From contig NZ_CP104203.1 in assembly GCF_025244725.1 (NCBI RefSeq), positions 1,488,001 through 1,552,000 on the forward strand: a stretch of 64,000 bases of DNA, given 5' to 3'. The notes under the pieces were generated by a model. That model ran no database searches, had not been told where the DNA came from, and saw nothing but the letters and a program-made list of their open reading frames with translations. The translations under genes were made by a program, and so were the position numbers. Of this stretch, positions 1 through 9,203 are shown one piece after another. Each line of letters starts with the position of its first letter. Within the stretch, counting starts at the first letter, position 1. Source of the stretch: Chryseobacterium oranimense (GTDB lineage: Bacteria; Bacteroidota; Bacteroidia; Flavobacteriales; Weeksellaceae).

Positions 1-16
1 TTAAGCACAACGGATC

Positions 17-1804
17 ATGAAAACAAAATTTCGTGAAATAGCTGGAAAAGCACAGGAGGTTCTGCTGCGTTATCCAATGGTTTTATTAATGGGGCTCCTC
101 TCTTCCATTGGTGCTATCTGTATGCTGGATAGTAAAAACAACAATGAACTTCTTTTTACCCATACCAAATTCACCATCTGCTGCTGTCTGGGAATTTCTT
201 TGATGTTCGCGTTAAAAATACTTTCCCAAAGAATCGGTAAAAGACTGTTACTGGAGGTGCTGGGAACAGCCTTTCTTATTGGATTTTATTTTGTTTTACC
301 AGGGAAAAAACGTGACTTTACTGAGGTATATGGCTTTATCGTTGCTATTACTTTCCTTTTGTCTCATTTACTAGTTTCCTTTGCTGCATTCCTGGAAAAA
401 AACAGGGAGCTTAATTTCTGGCAGTACAACAAGAACCTTTTCGTTAACATTTTTCTGACTGCAGTTTTTACAGGAGTACTTACAGGAGGTGTAGAACTTG
501 CAATACTAGCTGTTGACAAGCTGTTTGATTTTAATTTCAATGATCTCTTGTATGCCGATACGTTCTATGTGCTGGCTATTTTCGGGAGCTGTTTCATTTT
601 TCTGCTCTTCAACGAAACCGGCCTGAACTATCTTGAGAAAGACGGAACTTATCCCGTGATCTTAAAATTTTTCACCCAGTTTGTCCTGATCCCTTTACTT
701 TTTATTTATGCAATCATCCTTTACTTTTATTCATTTAAAATAATCATCAACTGGGAACTGCCGAGAGGATGGGTTTCCTATTTGGTTTTAGCCTATAGTA
801 TCGTTGGTATTCTTGCCCTATTGCTCGTATATCCGCTGAAAGAAGAGAAAGCAAAATCCTGGGTCAAAGTATTTTCAAAACTTTTCTATTACACTATAAT
901 TCCTCTACTTGTTTTATTATTTACAGCTATATTTACAAGAATTCTGGAATACGGGTATACGGAACCCAGATATTTCGTATTGCTGTTGGCACTTTGGCTA
1001 TTGAGTGTGGTGGTTTATTTTATATTGAACAAAAAAGCAAGTATCAAATTCACTCCTGTAAGCTTATTCATATTCGGTATATTTTCACTGATCTTTCCTT
1101 ATTTAAATGCGTTCAGTGTTGCCAAAAGAAGCCAGAAAAATGAATTGATTACACTTCTGGATCAGAATAAGCTATTGGTCAATCATAAAATAGATTTTCA
1201 AAAAAGAGTCTCCGACACTCTTGTGGAGGAAATTTCAAACAAATTTCAGTTTCTGGCAGAAAGAAAGCAAAAAGATTTTCTGCTGAATCTTGTTTCCGGG
1301 AAAACGCATAATCTTTTAGCACGTGATTTTGAACGACCTTACTCATGGGCCTTCGTTACATTGAAAGATGCATTTACCAATGTAGACAAAACCCAGGAAG
1401 CTTCAGCATTTGAAAGACTGGTTTTAGAATCTGAGACCAGAGTAACTAACATTCAGGGATATCAGTATTTAATTAATTTCAATAACTACAATCAGGAATC
1501 AAGAGATATCAATGGGGATACATTTGAGATAGACAATCAGACGGAAGTCAATAATAACAGAACGATAAGGGTAATTCTTAATTCAACAGAAGCGGTAGAT
1601 TTCGGTCCTGCCATGAATAAACTCTTTGAAAGCAATACCTCTAAAACGGGAACAGTAACAATGAAGGAAATTGCCATGGAAAGCGATCTGGGAAAATACC
1701 ATATCAAAATAGTGTTTCAAAATATTTCAAGAGATAAAACTCCAGATAGCAATAAAAGGAATATCTTCTATGATAATGCAGTGCTTCTTATCAAAGAAAA
1801 ATAA
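17..1804 (+). CDS. DUF4153 family integral membrane protein
   Basis: The protein has 595 residues. The first roughly 370 residues are a run of about ten hydrophobic segments, so it should sit in the inner membrane. The last 220 residues are polar and mixed alpha/beta. This layout and length fit the DUF4153 family, whose biochemical role is unknown. The ATG at 17 follows a GGATC stretch, and only 16 bases of upstream DNA are present, so its promoter or an upstream partner cannot be seen. The gene is followed by a hairpin at 1822-1847 and is convergent with the RRM gene. I assign a family but no function. Confidence 0.75.
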   Translation: MKTKFREIAGKAQEVLLRYPMVLLMGLLSSIGAICMLDSKNNNELLFTHTKFTICCCLGISLMFALKILSQRIGKRLLLEVLGTAFLIGFYFVLPGKKRDFTEVYGFIVAITFLLSHLLVSFAAFLEKNRELNFWQYNKNLFVNIFLTAVFTGVLTGGVELAILAVDKLFDFNFNDLLYADTFYVLAIFGSCFIFLLFNETGLNYLEKDGTYPVILKFFTQFVLIPLLFIYAIILYFYSFKIIINWELPRGWVSYLVLAYSIVGILALLLVYPLKEEKAKSWVKVFSKLFYYTIIPLLVLLFTAIFTRILEYGYTEPRYFVLLLALWLLSVVVYFILNKKASIKFTPVSLFIFGIFSLIFPYLNAFSVAKRSQKNELITLLDQNKLLVNHKIDFQKRVSDTLVEEISNKFQFLAERKQKDFLLNLVSGKTHNLLARDFERPYSWAFVTLKDAFTNVDKTQEASAFERLVLESETRVTNIQGYQYLINFNNYNQESRDINGDTFEIDNQTEVNNNRTIRVILNSTEAVDFGPAMNKLFESNTSKTGTVTMKEIAMESDLGKYHIKIVFQNISRDKTPDSNKRNIFYDNAVLLIKEK

Positions 1805-1821
1805 ATATTCTATAATATAAT

Positions 1822-1847
1822 AGAGAGTGGCTTTTTAGCCGCTCTTT
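1822..1847 (+). terminator. Terminator hairpin after the DUF4153 gene
   Basis: A 9-bp stem (AGAGTGGCT with AGCCGCTCT, one G-T wobble) with a four-T loop starts 20 bases after the stop codon and runs into a short T-rich tail. Confidence 0.7.
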
Positions 1848-1888
1848 CATTAATATATCCATTCAAAAAGCGAATATAGAAAACAAAT

Positions 1889-1924
1889 AATTATCCCTTC
1901 CTGAATCATCAGAAAGGGATAATT
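1889..1924. terminator. Long hairpin between convergent genes
   Basis: A 16-position stem with a single C/A mismatch (outer arm AATTATCCCTT pairing with AAGGGATAATT, inner arm CTGA with TCAG) closes on a four-base ATCA loop. It lies between the ends of the convergent DUF4153 and RRM genes. It probably acts as a bidirectional terminator or RNA 3'-end stabiliser. The T-tract is weak on both strands. Confidence 0.5.
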
Positions 1925-1930
1925 GTACAT

Positions 1931-1955
1931 AAAAAAGCAGTTTTAAAGCTGCCTT
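1931..1955 (-). terminator. Terminator of the RRM gene
   Basis: On the minus strand a 7-bp stem (AAGGCAG with CTGCTTT, one wobble) is followed by six Ts, seven bases past the stop of the RRM gene. This is a typical intrinsic terminator. Confidence 0.65.
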
Positions 1956-1961
1956 ATATTT

Positions 1962-2327
1962 TTACCAACGGTTTCCTCCGCCGTTACCTCCACGGTTGTT
2001 TCCACCACCGTATCCACCACCGTTACCACGGTTGTTTCCGTAACCACCACCGCCTCTGTTGTTGTCGAAGCTTCTTCTTGGCTTTTCTTCTCTTGGCTTA
2101 GCCTCAGATACGTTTAGTGTTTTTCCGTTAAATTCTTTCTGGTTAAGAGCTTCAACAGCTTGTTTTCCTTCTTCATCACCCATTTCTACAAAACCGAAAC
2201 CTCTTGAACGGCCAGTTTCTCTGTCTGTAACAATTTTAGCTGATGATACATCACCAAATTCTGCGAATAGATCGTGCAACTCATACTCTTTAGTTGCGTA
2301 ATTGATGTTTGAAACAAAAATGTTCAT
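1962..2327 (-). CDS. Glycine-rich RRM RNA-binding protein
   Basis: The protein has 121 residues. Residues 1-78 form one RNA recognition motif with RNP2 (IFVSNI) and RNP1 (RSRGFGFVEM). After a charged linker the last 40 residues are an RGG/GGY-rich low-complexity tail. It resembles the small RNA-binding proteins of cyanobacteria and Bacteroidota and plant glycine-rich proteins, which bind single-stranded RNA and are often cold-induced. The gene is monocistronic, with its own terminator at 1931-1955 and a long AT-rich upstream region. Cold regulation is inferred from the family and is not visible here. Confidence 0.88.
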   Translation of the reverse strand: MNIFVSNINYATKEYELHDLFAEFGDVSSAKIVTDRETGRSRGFGFVEMGDEEGKQAVEALNQKEFNGKTLNVSEAKPREEKPRRSFDNNRGGGGYGNNRGNGGGYGGGNNRGGNGGGNRW

Positions 2328-2665
2328 TTTAAATAAAAATTATAAATTAATAAAAATTTGGTATATAAGAGAAAAACAACATAAATTAATGAACAAATAT
2401 TGATTCCAAATATAAACGAATGCAAGATACAATTAAAAATTATAAATCAAAGTTTTTTTTAAGCCATTTATCGCGTTATCATAAATTCAAAGACTTTAAT
2501 TATCTTTAAACAATAATTAATAATCCTAAAACAGTAATTATAATTAATTTTATGGATAGTTAAAGTTAGTTAACATAATAGAAATAAGCTTGCGGAATGA
2601 CAGAAAACAAGGTCCTTAATGATAAATCTCTGGAATATTCAACATCAAAAACAGGATAAAAATAT
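2328..2665. other. AT-rich divergent intergenic region
   Basis: This 338-bp gap separates the divergently transcribed RRM and DUF6157 genes. It is very AT-rich with A and T runs and should hold both promoters and a long RRM leader. I see no ORF, RNA gene or strong hairpin in it. Confidence 0.5.
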
Positions 2666-3076
2666 ATGAAACACACTACCAATTACATCAATACTTTCAT
2701 TGAAGTTGCCGGTGATTGCCCTGTCTCCCATGCCGAAATTCCTCCTGAAAAGAAAATAAAGACTTTGGCAGAACTTCAGTATGACCGGATCATTAAAAAT
2801 CCGTACCGGTATACTTCCGACGATATTATATTCGAATGCTATGCCCTGAAAAATGATATTTCAGAAAACGAAAAAGAAGAGGCAAAGATCCGCTTTTTCT
2901 CCAAAGGACAACCCTGCCTCAGATCTTCCCCTCTGGCCAAACGATATGGATTCGGAATTCACCACAATCAGGAAGGCAAAGTGGCTATTTTCGCTGTCGA
3001 AAGTAAAGAATATCAGAATTTTTTAAACGATGACCGCATAAAAAAAGTAAAAGCAATGCGCTCCAAAAGAATATGA
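2666..3076 (+). CDS. DUF6157-like conserved protein
   Basis: The 136-residue soluble protein has a conserved start (TTNYINTFIEVAGDCPVSHA, residues 4-23), a central Asn-Pro-Tyr motif and a C-terminal lysine-rich end. This matches my memory of the DUF6157 family, small proteins with no established function. There is no signal peptide or membrane segment. It stands alone on the plus strand, with 95 bp to the next gene, which has its own promoter-like box. The family name is from recall and should be treated as moderate. Confidence 0.6.
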   Translation: MKHTTNYINTFIEVAGDCPVSHAEIPPEKKIKTLAELQYDRIIKNPYRYTSDDIIFECYALKNDISENEKEEAKIRFFSKGQPCLRSSPLAKRYGFGIHHNQEGKVAIFAVESKEYQNFLNDDRIKKVKAMRSKRI

Positions 3077-3121
3077 TTGAGAAAATGAATCATTTCCTTC
3101 AGATCAGTAAATGCTATTTTC

Positions 3122-3152
3122 TTGATAAACCGAGTTTTTAACCTTAAATTTG
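3122..3152 (+). promoter_or_regulatory. Bacteroidota-type promoter for the thioesterase-regulator pair
   Basis: A TTG at 3122-3124 and TAAATTTG at 3145-3152 are 20 bases apart, matching the Bacteroidota -33/-7 pattern (TTG and TAnnTTTG). The start codon follows 19 bases later. Confidence 0.5.
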
Positions 3153-3171
3153 TCTGGCAAATCAGTAAAAC

Positions 3172-3564
3172 ATGAACTATCATACCAGAAAATGGGTAAA
3201 GCCTGAAGACCTGAACCCCAACCACTCTCTTTTTGGAGGAAGACTTTTACAGTGGATCGATGAAGAAGCGGCGCTTTACGCAATCATTCAGCTGGAAAAT
3301 ACAAAAGTAGTGACGAAATTTATTTCAGAGATCAACTTTGTAAGCTCAGCAAAACAGGGAGACATTATAGAAATAGGGATTGAAGCTACCCATTTCGGAT
3401 CGTCATCCGTTACTTTAAAATGTGATGTAAGAAACAAAATGACCCACCAGACTATTATTACAGTAGACAAGATCGTCATGGTGAACCTGGATAATGAAGG
3501 AAATCCTGCGCCACACGGAAAAACCCAAATAGAATTTGTAAAAGACAGATTGAGCAAGCCATGA
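3172..3564 (+). CDS. Acyl-CoA thioesterase, hotdog fold
   Basis: The 130-residue single-domain protein has the YciA/BACH-type signature: NPNHSLFGGRLLQWIDEEAA near residues 15-34, followed by a conserved region around ISEINFVSSAKQGD. Enzymes of this type hydrolyse the thioester of fatty acyl-CoA in the cytosol. In the family, the aspartate in the helix after the FGG loop is part of the active site, and it is present here (WIDE). The stop overlaps the start of the next gene by four bases (ATGA), so the thioesterase and the HMA-AraC regulator are translationally coupled. Why these two are paired is not obvious. Confidence 0.85.
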   Translation: MNYHTRKWVKPEDLNPNHSLFGGRLLQWIDEEAALYAIIQLENTKVVTKFISEINFVSSAKQGDIIEIGIEATHFGSSSVTLKCDVRNKMTHQTIITVDKIVMVNLDNEGNPAPHGKTQIEFVKDRLSKP

Positions 3565-4121
3565 AAATCTTCATCAAAAATATGGTATGCAACCGCTGTA
3601 TTTCCGCAGTGGAAAAAATATTCAGTGAGGCAGAAATAGAAACCAGCTCAGTTACGCTGGGAGAAGTTGAAACCAAGGCAGATGTTTCTGAGAAAAAAAT
3701 GAATGCTGTAGAGAAAAGCCTGGTCGATACAGGTTTTGAAAGAATAAAAGACTCTGCCCATCAGCTCGTTGATAAAATTAAAAATACCATTATTATTAAA
3801 ATCAGTGAACTTGATATTGATGAAAACTTCCTTCTTTCCGAATTTTTAAGCTCGAAAATCCACAAAGACTACAGCTCTCTTTCTAAAACCTTTTCCCAGA
3901 ATGAAAACATTACCCTGGAGCAGTTTTTTATCCTTCACAAAATTGAAAAAGTAAAAGAGCTGCTTCTTTATAACGAATTCACTCTTACAGAAATCGCCGG
4001 AAAGCTTGGGTATAAAAGTGTCCAGCACCTTTCTTCCCAATTCAGGAATATCACAGGATTTACCCCTACGGAATTCAAGAAACTGAAAGATCATCAAAGA
4101 AAAACCCTGGATAGTTTTTAA
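3561..4121 (+). CDS. HMA domain fused to an AraC-type DNA-binding domain
   Basis: The 186-residue protein starts with a heavy-metal-associated-like fold. Its MVCNRC motif gives a metal-binding C10-x-x-C13 pair. The second half (about residues 95-180) is an AraC/XylS helix-turn-helix region with the typical FTLTEIAGKLGYKSVQHLSSQF and GFTPTEFKKLK elements (the longer split here over residues 137-159). It lacks the usual large AraC sensor domain, so the HMA part probably senses Cu(I) or another soft metal directly. The gene overlaps the thioesterase by 4 bp, and the copper ATPase starts 250 bp downstream on the same strand, which makes the ATPase the obvious target. Metal and target are inferences. 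Confidence 0.82.
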   Translation: MKIFIKNMVCNRCISAVEKIFSEAEIETSSVTLGEVETKADVSEKKMNAVEKSLVDTGFERIKDSAHQLVDKIKNTIIIKISELDIDENFLLSEFLSSKIHKDYSSLSKTFSQNENITLEQFFILHKIEKVKELLLYNEFTLTEIAGKLGYKSVQHLSSQFRNITGFTPTEFKKLKDHQRKTLDSF

Positions 4122-4367
4122 GTTGGAGAGTAAGAGTGTTGGAGAGTTTTAGAGTATGAATCCAAAAAAGACTCAGGACATTTGTAAATATATAAATATT
4201 GATTTTTTTTAACCCCAATCCTTTTACACTCACATTCTCTCACCCTCCAACACTCCTACTCTAAACCCTCCACTCAACCCTTCTGCCAAATTCTATAACT
4301 ATTATCCTTAAATTTATAACAGGCTTACCATTTCATTTTGGACATTTGTATTATAAATTCAAGGATC
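4122..4367. repeat. GGAGAGT-rich low-complexity inverted sequence
   Basis: Just after the regulator stop, 4123-4160 is built of TTGGAGAGT/GTTGGAGAG units. At 4228-4285 the complementary composition appears (CTCTCACCCTCCAACACTCC and similar). The two blocks can fold on each other across an AT-rich centre. This looks like a flavobacterial intergenic repeat and may act as a terminator or attenuator before the copper ATPase. Confidence 0.4.
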
Positions 4368-7232
4368 ATGAACAGACAATATAATATACTCGGGATGACC
4401 TGCTCCGGCTGTCAGAAAAAAATTTCCGGACAGCTCAACAGTATTGAAGGAATTACAGCCGATGTAAATCTGGAGAATAATACAGTCACCATCACTTCCG
4501 ATAAAGAAATCCAGCTTTCAGCTCTGAATAAAGCTCTGGAAGAAATAGGAAAATACAGACTGGAAGACCCAAACCAACCTGAAAATACATTTATAAAGCC
4601 CCAGGACAGGGTTTCCCCTTCTTCCGTATATTACTGTCCAATGGAATGTGAAGGCGATAAAGTATATTTTAAACAAGGCGAAAGATGCCCCGTTTGCAAT
4701 ATGTATCTGGTTCCTATCGAAGAAAAGCATGCCAAAGACCCAAATCATAAGCCAACCTACTCTTCAACCAATCTTCCTGCAAACTTCAAAGACAGTATAG
4801 GTAAATATTATTGTCCGATGTTCTGCGAAGGTGATAAAACTTATGATGAAAAAAGAGATTGCCCGGTTTGTCATATGCATCTGGAAAAAATCACGGAAGA
4901 CCTTGCAAAAAATGCCACTTTTCATAGTCATCAGCACACCCATACTCATCATCATAATCACAGCCATCATCATGAAGCCCCGAAAGTTACAGATGATATG
5001 GCCGGAAAATATTATTGCCCCATGTACTGCGAAGGCGATAAAACCTATGATTCCAATGTAGGATGTCCCGTATGCGGAATGGATCTGGTAAAATACCCTG
5101 AGAAGAAGGCTGCAAAATACACCTGCCCCATGCATCCCGAGATTATCAGAGACGAACCCGGAGATTGTCCGATCTGTGGAATGGACCTTGTAAGAATGCC
5201 CGACTCCGGAGATGACGAAGAAGACGAAACTTACAATATTTTAAAAAGAAAGTTCATTATTTCTCTTCTCTTTACGGTTCCCGTCTTCATTCTTTCAATG
5301 GGCGGAATGTTGATTAATTTTCCTTTTTCCCATACAACACAGGGATTTATTGAGCTTGCCCTGACCCTTCCGGTAATGTTTTATTCCGGATGGTTCCTGC
5401 TGAAAAGAGGCTGGGTTTCATTTAAAACATGGAATTTAAATATGTTCAGCCTGATTGCTTTAGGCGTTGCAGCTGCATTTATTTTCAGTATTACAGCTTT
5501 GGCTTTTCCGGATATCATTCCGCATGAAATAAGAGGACACAATCACGAAATTCCGTTGTATTTTGAAGCGGTCTGCGTGATCTTAACACTTGTGATTTTA
5601 GGACAGCTGATGGAGGCTGCCGCTCACAAAAAAACAGGAAACGCCATCAAAGAACTGATGAACCTTTCTCCTGATGAAGCTAATCTTATCGTAAACGGGG
5701 AAGAAAAAAGAGTTTTGCTTTCGCAGGTAAAAATCGGAGATCTTCTGAAAGTAAAACCGGGTGAAAAAATTCCGGTTGACGGAAAAATCACGGAAGGAAA
5801 TTCCCTGGTTGATGAAAGTATGATCACCGGCGAACCTGTTCCTGTAGAGAAAAGTGTTGATGATAAAGTTTCTTCAGGAACCATCAACGGAAATAAGGTA
5901 TTCATCATGAAAGCAGAAAAAGTAGGTGATGAAACCCTTCTTTCGCAAATCATCAAAATGGTGAATGAAGCCAGCCGAAGCAGGGCACCGATACAGAAAC
6001 TGACGGATAAGGTTTCCAAAGTTTTCGTTCCGGTTGTTATCCTCATTGCCGTTCTTACCTTTGTATTGTGGCAGTTTTTCGGACCGGAAGGAAAAAGAAG
6101 CTTATTCGCCTTCGTTAATGCCGTTGCGGTATTGATTGTGGCTTGTCCGTGTGCATTAGGTCTTGCAACTCCGATGTCCCTCATGGTAGGAATCGGGAAA
6201 GGGGCCAAAAGCGGTATCCTGATTAAAAATGCCGAAGCGCTGGAACAGATGAATAAAGTGAATGTTCTGATCACTGATAAAACAGGAACTCTAACGGAAG
6301 GAAAACCATCTGTAGAACATATTGAATTATCAGGAAATGCCAACAGACACGAAGTTCTGAAAATCGCATTTTCACTGAATCAGAACTCTGAGCATCCATT
6401 ATCCAATGCAGTAATAAAAAAAGCGAAAGAAGAAAATTTAACCCCTGAAAAGGTTGACCACTTCGAAAATATTTCAGGAAAAGGAGTACAGGGAAATATC
6501 AATGGAAAAACAGTTTATTTAGGAAACGAAAGCCTCATTACTGCACACAACATGTCTGTTCCCCATGAATTAAAACAAAAAGCGACAGAAGTGCAGTCGA
6601 AAGCACATACCATATCTTATGTTGCACAGGATCAGTCTGTATTAGGATTTATCAGCTTTACAGATAAAATTAAGGAAACTTCCAGAAAAGCCGTCCAGCG
6701 ACTGATGAATGAAGGAATTGATGTGATCATGATGACAGGAGACAACGAACATACCGCAAAAGCAGTTGCAGATGAATTAGGAATCAGGCATTACAAGGCA
6801 GGCTGCCTGCCCGAAGATAAACTGAATGAAGTGAAAAAACTTCAGCAGCAGGGTAAAATTGTAGCTGTGACCGGTGACGGGATCAATGACTCCCCTGCTT
6901 TGGCTCAGTCTGACGTAGGAATTGCAATGGGAACAGGGACCGATGTGGCCATGGAAAGCGCAGAAATTACATTATTAAAAGGTGACATTTTAGGCGTAGC
7001 AAAGGCTAAACTGCTCAGTGAAAAGCTTCTTAAGAATATCAAGGAAAACCTGTTCTTTGCATTTATTTACAATGTCCTGGGAATTCCGGTAGCGGCAGGA
7101 TTATTGTATCCTTTCTTCGGAATACTTTTATCACCCATGATTGCAGCAGCGGCAATGAGTGTCAGTTCACTTTCTGTCATTCTCAATTCATTAAGGCTGA
7201 ATTCTGTCAATCTGGATACGGAAATAAAATAA
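4368..7232 (+). CDS. copA: Copper-exporting P1B-type ATPase with four metal-binding repeats
   Basis: I take the ATG at 4368 (954 residues), after AAGGATC, not the upstream TTG at 4338. Residues 1-68 are an HMA domain with GMTCSGC. Four heavy-metal-binding repeats of the YYCPM...CPVCGMDL type follow near residues 87, 147, 214 and 250, with a His-rich stretch around 185-202 between the second and third. The P-type core has the CPC metal-site motif (about 593-595), the phosphorylation aspartate in DKTGT (D637), an EHPL motif, a TGDN motif and [11 protein letters not shown]. This fits Cu(I) or Cu(I)/Ag(I) export from the cytosol. The upstream HMA-AraC gene is its likely regulator. Two to four repeats are more than the single one often seen. 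Confidence 0.92.
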   Translation: MNRQYNILGMTCSGCQKKISGQLNSIEGITADVNLENNTVTITSDKEIQLSALNKALEEIGKYRLEDPNQPENTFIKPQDRVSPSSVYYCPMECEGDKVYFKQGERCPVCNMYLVPIEEKHAKDPNHKPTYSSTNLPANFKDSIGKYYCPMFCEGDKTYDEKRDCPVCHMHLEKITEDLAKNATFHSHQHTHTHHHNHSHHHEAPKVTDDMAGKYYCPMYCEGDKTYDSNVGCPVCGMDLVKYPEKKAAKYTCPMHPEIIRDEPGDCPICGMDLVRMPDSGDDEEDETYNILKRKFIISLLFTVPVFILSMGGMLINFPFSHTTQGFIELALTLPVMFYSGWFLLKRGWVSFKTWNLNMFSLIALGVAAAFIFSITALAFPDIIPHEIRGHNHEIPLYFEAVCVILTLVILGQLMEAAAHKKTGNAIKELMNLSPDEANLIVNGEEKRVLLSQVKIGDLLKVKPGEKIPVDGKITEGNSLVDESMITGEPVPVEKSVDDKVSSGTINGNKVFIMKAEKVGDETLLSQIIKMVNEASRSRAPIQKLTDKVSKVFVPVVILIAVLTFVLWQFFGPEGKRSLFAFVNAVAVLIVACPCALGLATPMSLMVGIGKGAKSGILIKNAEALEQMNKVNVLITDKTGTLTEGKPSVEHIELSGNANRHEVLKIAFSLNQNSEHPLSNAVIKKAKEENLTPEKVDHFENISGKGVQGNINGKTVYLGNESLITAHNMSVPHELKQKATEVQSKAHTISYVAQDQSVLGFISFTDKIKETSRKAVQRLMNEGIDVIMMTGDNEHTAKAVADELGIRHYKAGCLPEDKLNEVKKLQQQGKIVAVTGDGINDSPALAQSDVGIAMGTGTDVAMESAEITLLKGDILGVAKAKLLSEKLLKNIKENLFFAFIYNVLGIPVAAGLLYPFFGILLSPMIAAAAMSVSSLSVILNSLRLNSVNLDTEIK

Positions 7233-7237
7233 ATATC

Positions 7238-7966
7238 ATGAAAAAAAGAAGTCTTTACATTGGATGCTCGGGATTTTATAATAACGACTGGAAAGGGTCG
7301 CTATATCCTGAAAATGTTCAAAGTAAAGACTTTCTTACCTTATATTCTCAGGTTTTCAATTCGGTGGAGATCAATTCTACTTTTTACAGAAAACCAACAG
7401 CAAAAACGCTTTCAAAATGGTATGATGAAACTCCTGACAGCTTCAGATTTTTCATCAAAATACCCAAAGCAATTTCGCACGAAAAGCGCCTGAAAGATTC
7501 TAAGCAGGAGATTTCAGAATTCTGTGAACATATTGAAACTCATCTGAAAGAAAAGCTTTCCGGATTTCTATACCAGTTTCCGCCTTCATTCAGGAAGTCA
7601 CAGGAAAATATTGATCTCATTCTTGCCAGCCTTGATTTCAAATATTTAAATGTCATAGAATTCCGTCACGATTCCTGGTGGTCCGAAGAAATTTTCACCC
7701 TTTTAAAAGACAACAATATTGTTTTTTCAGGAGTTAGTTTTCCGGGAAGCCTTCCGGAAGAGATGGTCATCAATCACCCTGAAATTTTATATTACAGGCT
7801 TCACGGTAAGCCCGTCCTTTATAAATCCGAATACAGCTCAGAATTTATCGATAAGCTTGCTGAAAAAATCAGCCATTCGGAAAAGAAAGCATTTATATTT
7901 TTTAATAATACCTGGGGAACAGCTGCAATCAAGAATTCTCTTTACCTGAAAGAAATATTAAAATAA
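7238..7966 (+). CDS. DUF72 domain protein
   Basis: The 242-residue protein begins with the family signature YIGCSGFYNNDWKGSLYP and has the conserved VEINSTFYRKP and FIKIPKAISHEK blocks. It ends with the FFNNTWGTAAIKN segment typical of DUF72 (YecE-like) TIM-barrel proteins. Their activity is unsettled. Length is close to the family norm. It starts five bases after the copA stop, so it is probably co-transcribed with the ATPase, though a shared role is not evident. Confidence 0.88.
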   Translation: MKKRSLYIGCSGFYNNDWKGSLYPENVQSKDFLTLYSQVFNSVEINSTFYRKPTAKTLSKWYDETPDSFRFFIKIPKAISHEKRLKDSKQEISEFCEHIETHLKEKLSGFLYQFPPSFRKSQENIDLILASLDFKYLNVIEFRHDSWWSEEIFTLLKDNNIVFSGVSFPGSLPEEMVINHPEILYYRLHGKPVLYKSEYSSEFIDKLAEKISHSEKKAFIFFNNTWGTAAIKNSLYLKEILK

Positions 7967-8248
7967 TGACCCTCCTCTGCTTAAAGGTAAAATAAATCCC
8001 ACAGAAAGGAAAATAGTACTCCTTCAATAAAAATAGAGAAAACCTATTGTTTTTATATTTTTAAATGTTAAAAAACAGAAATAAGAAAACATAATCTCAC
8101 GACTTTTCATTTTACCAAAAAACACTTTTAAATAAACACCTTAAAATAAAATTAAAAAACCATATTTTAAGTGAGGATGGCATATTATTTGTTAACATTT
8201 CAGCAGTTATTTTAACAAATTTTTAACGATTTAATCTCCATTATCTTT

Positions 8249-9115
8249 ATGAAAAAATTTTTGGGAGAAAAGTCAAAAAACATGGCTTTTCTTGGGATGA
8301 CTGCATTGGTGAGTGCAGCTTCAATTGTATTCAACGGCTGTAACGGCAAAACCGAAGTGAAAGAGTTTGAAAAAACCGTCTCACTGGAACATCCCACCGT
8401 AAAACCGGTCCCCAAAATAGATGATGAGAATGTAGAATCCGATAAAAGAATTATCTACCTTACTTTTGACGATGGCCCTAACCAGGGAACAGAAAACCTT
8501 CTTAAAATTTTAAACAAAAGAAATGTTTGTGCTACTGCCTTTCTGGTAGGAAAACATGCGTATGGAAGCAAGAAGCAGAAAGATGATCTGGAACTTTTAA
8601 AAAGCAATCCCCTGATCGAGCTGGCCAACCACAGCTTTAGCCACGCACACAACAAGTACACCGATTTTTACAAAAATCCCGATGCAGTAGTTCATGATTT
8701 TAATATTGCCAGAGACAGCCTTAAACTTTATGATATGATCGCGAGAACACCCGGCAGAAATATCTGGAGGCTGAACAACATCAACGTGACCGATATCAAA
8801 AGCTCCACCGATGCAGCAAACAGCCTTAAAAAAGCAGGTTACAAAGTAATCGGCTGGGATCTTGAATGGAGACCTTCCCAAAAAATGACTTTAAAGGGAA
8901 GCCATGAAGCCATGATCAAAAAAGTAGACAGCATTTTCTTTAATGACCTGGAAAAAACATCGAGGCATCTGGTTTTCCTTACCCATGATCAGTACCTCAG
9001 GGATGCAGATTCCATTAATGAACTGGATATGTTTATTGAAAAGCTTCAGAAAAGCAACAAGTTCGTTTTCAGAAAGATCTCCCAATATCCACAGATTAAT
9101 GATATATTGAATTAA
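8249..9115 (+). CDS. Polysaccharide deacetylase (NodB-type) lipoprotein
   Basis: The 288-residue protein has a signal sequence ending in a lipobox-like FNGC (Cys31), so it is probably anchored in the envelope. A second in-frame ATG at 8282 would give a shorter signal. The deacetylase domain shows TFDDGPN (catalytic and metal-binding Asp pair) and the metal-binding NHSFSH motif. Such enzymes remove N- or O-acetyl groups from surface polysaccharide or peptidoglycan sugars. The gene has 282 bp of AT-rich DNA before it and stands alone. The exact substrate cannot be read from sequence. Confidence 0.85.
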   Translation: MKKFLGEKSKNMAFLGMTALVSAASIVFNGCNGKTEVKEFEKTVSLEHPTVKPVPKIDDENVESDKRIIYLTFDDGPNQGTENLLKILNKRNVCATAFLVGKHAYGSKKQKDDLELLKSNPLIELANHSFSHAHNKYTDFYKNPDAVVHDFNIARDSLKLYDMIARTPGRNIWRLNNINVTDIKSSTDAANSLKKAGYKVIGWDLEWRPSQKMTLKGSHEAMIKKVDSIFFNDLEKTSRHLVFLTHDQYLRDADSINELDMFIEKLQKSNKFVFRKISQYPQINDILN

Positions 9116-9203
9116 CGACAGGTGTGTCTATGTGATCTCCCGGCCGGCAACTATTTTACAGATTCATTAGTTTTTTGCTTTTAAAATTCAGAAATTTGCA
9201 TCT

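Noticed and set aside
2059..2301. 80-residue open frame opposite the RRM gene
   Set aside because: It is the antisense shadow of a clearly conserved RNA-binding domain; the composition reflects the complementary codons.
4338..4367. TTG start giving ten extra residues on the copper ATPase
   Set aside because: The ATG at 4368 is directly at the HMA domain start and has a better preceding sequence.
5624..6343. 239-residue open frame opposite the copper ATPase core
   Set aside because: It lies wholly inside the conserved P-type ATPase sequence and has no recognisable domain or start context.
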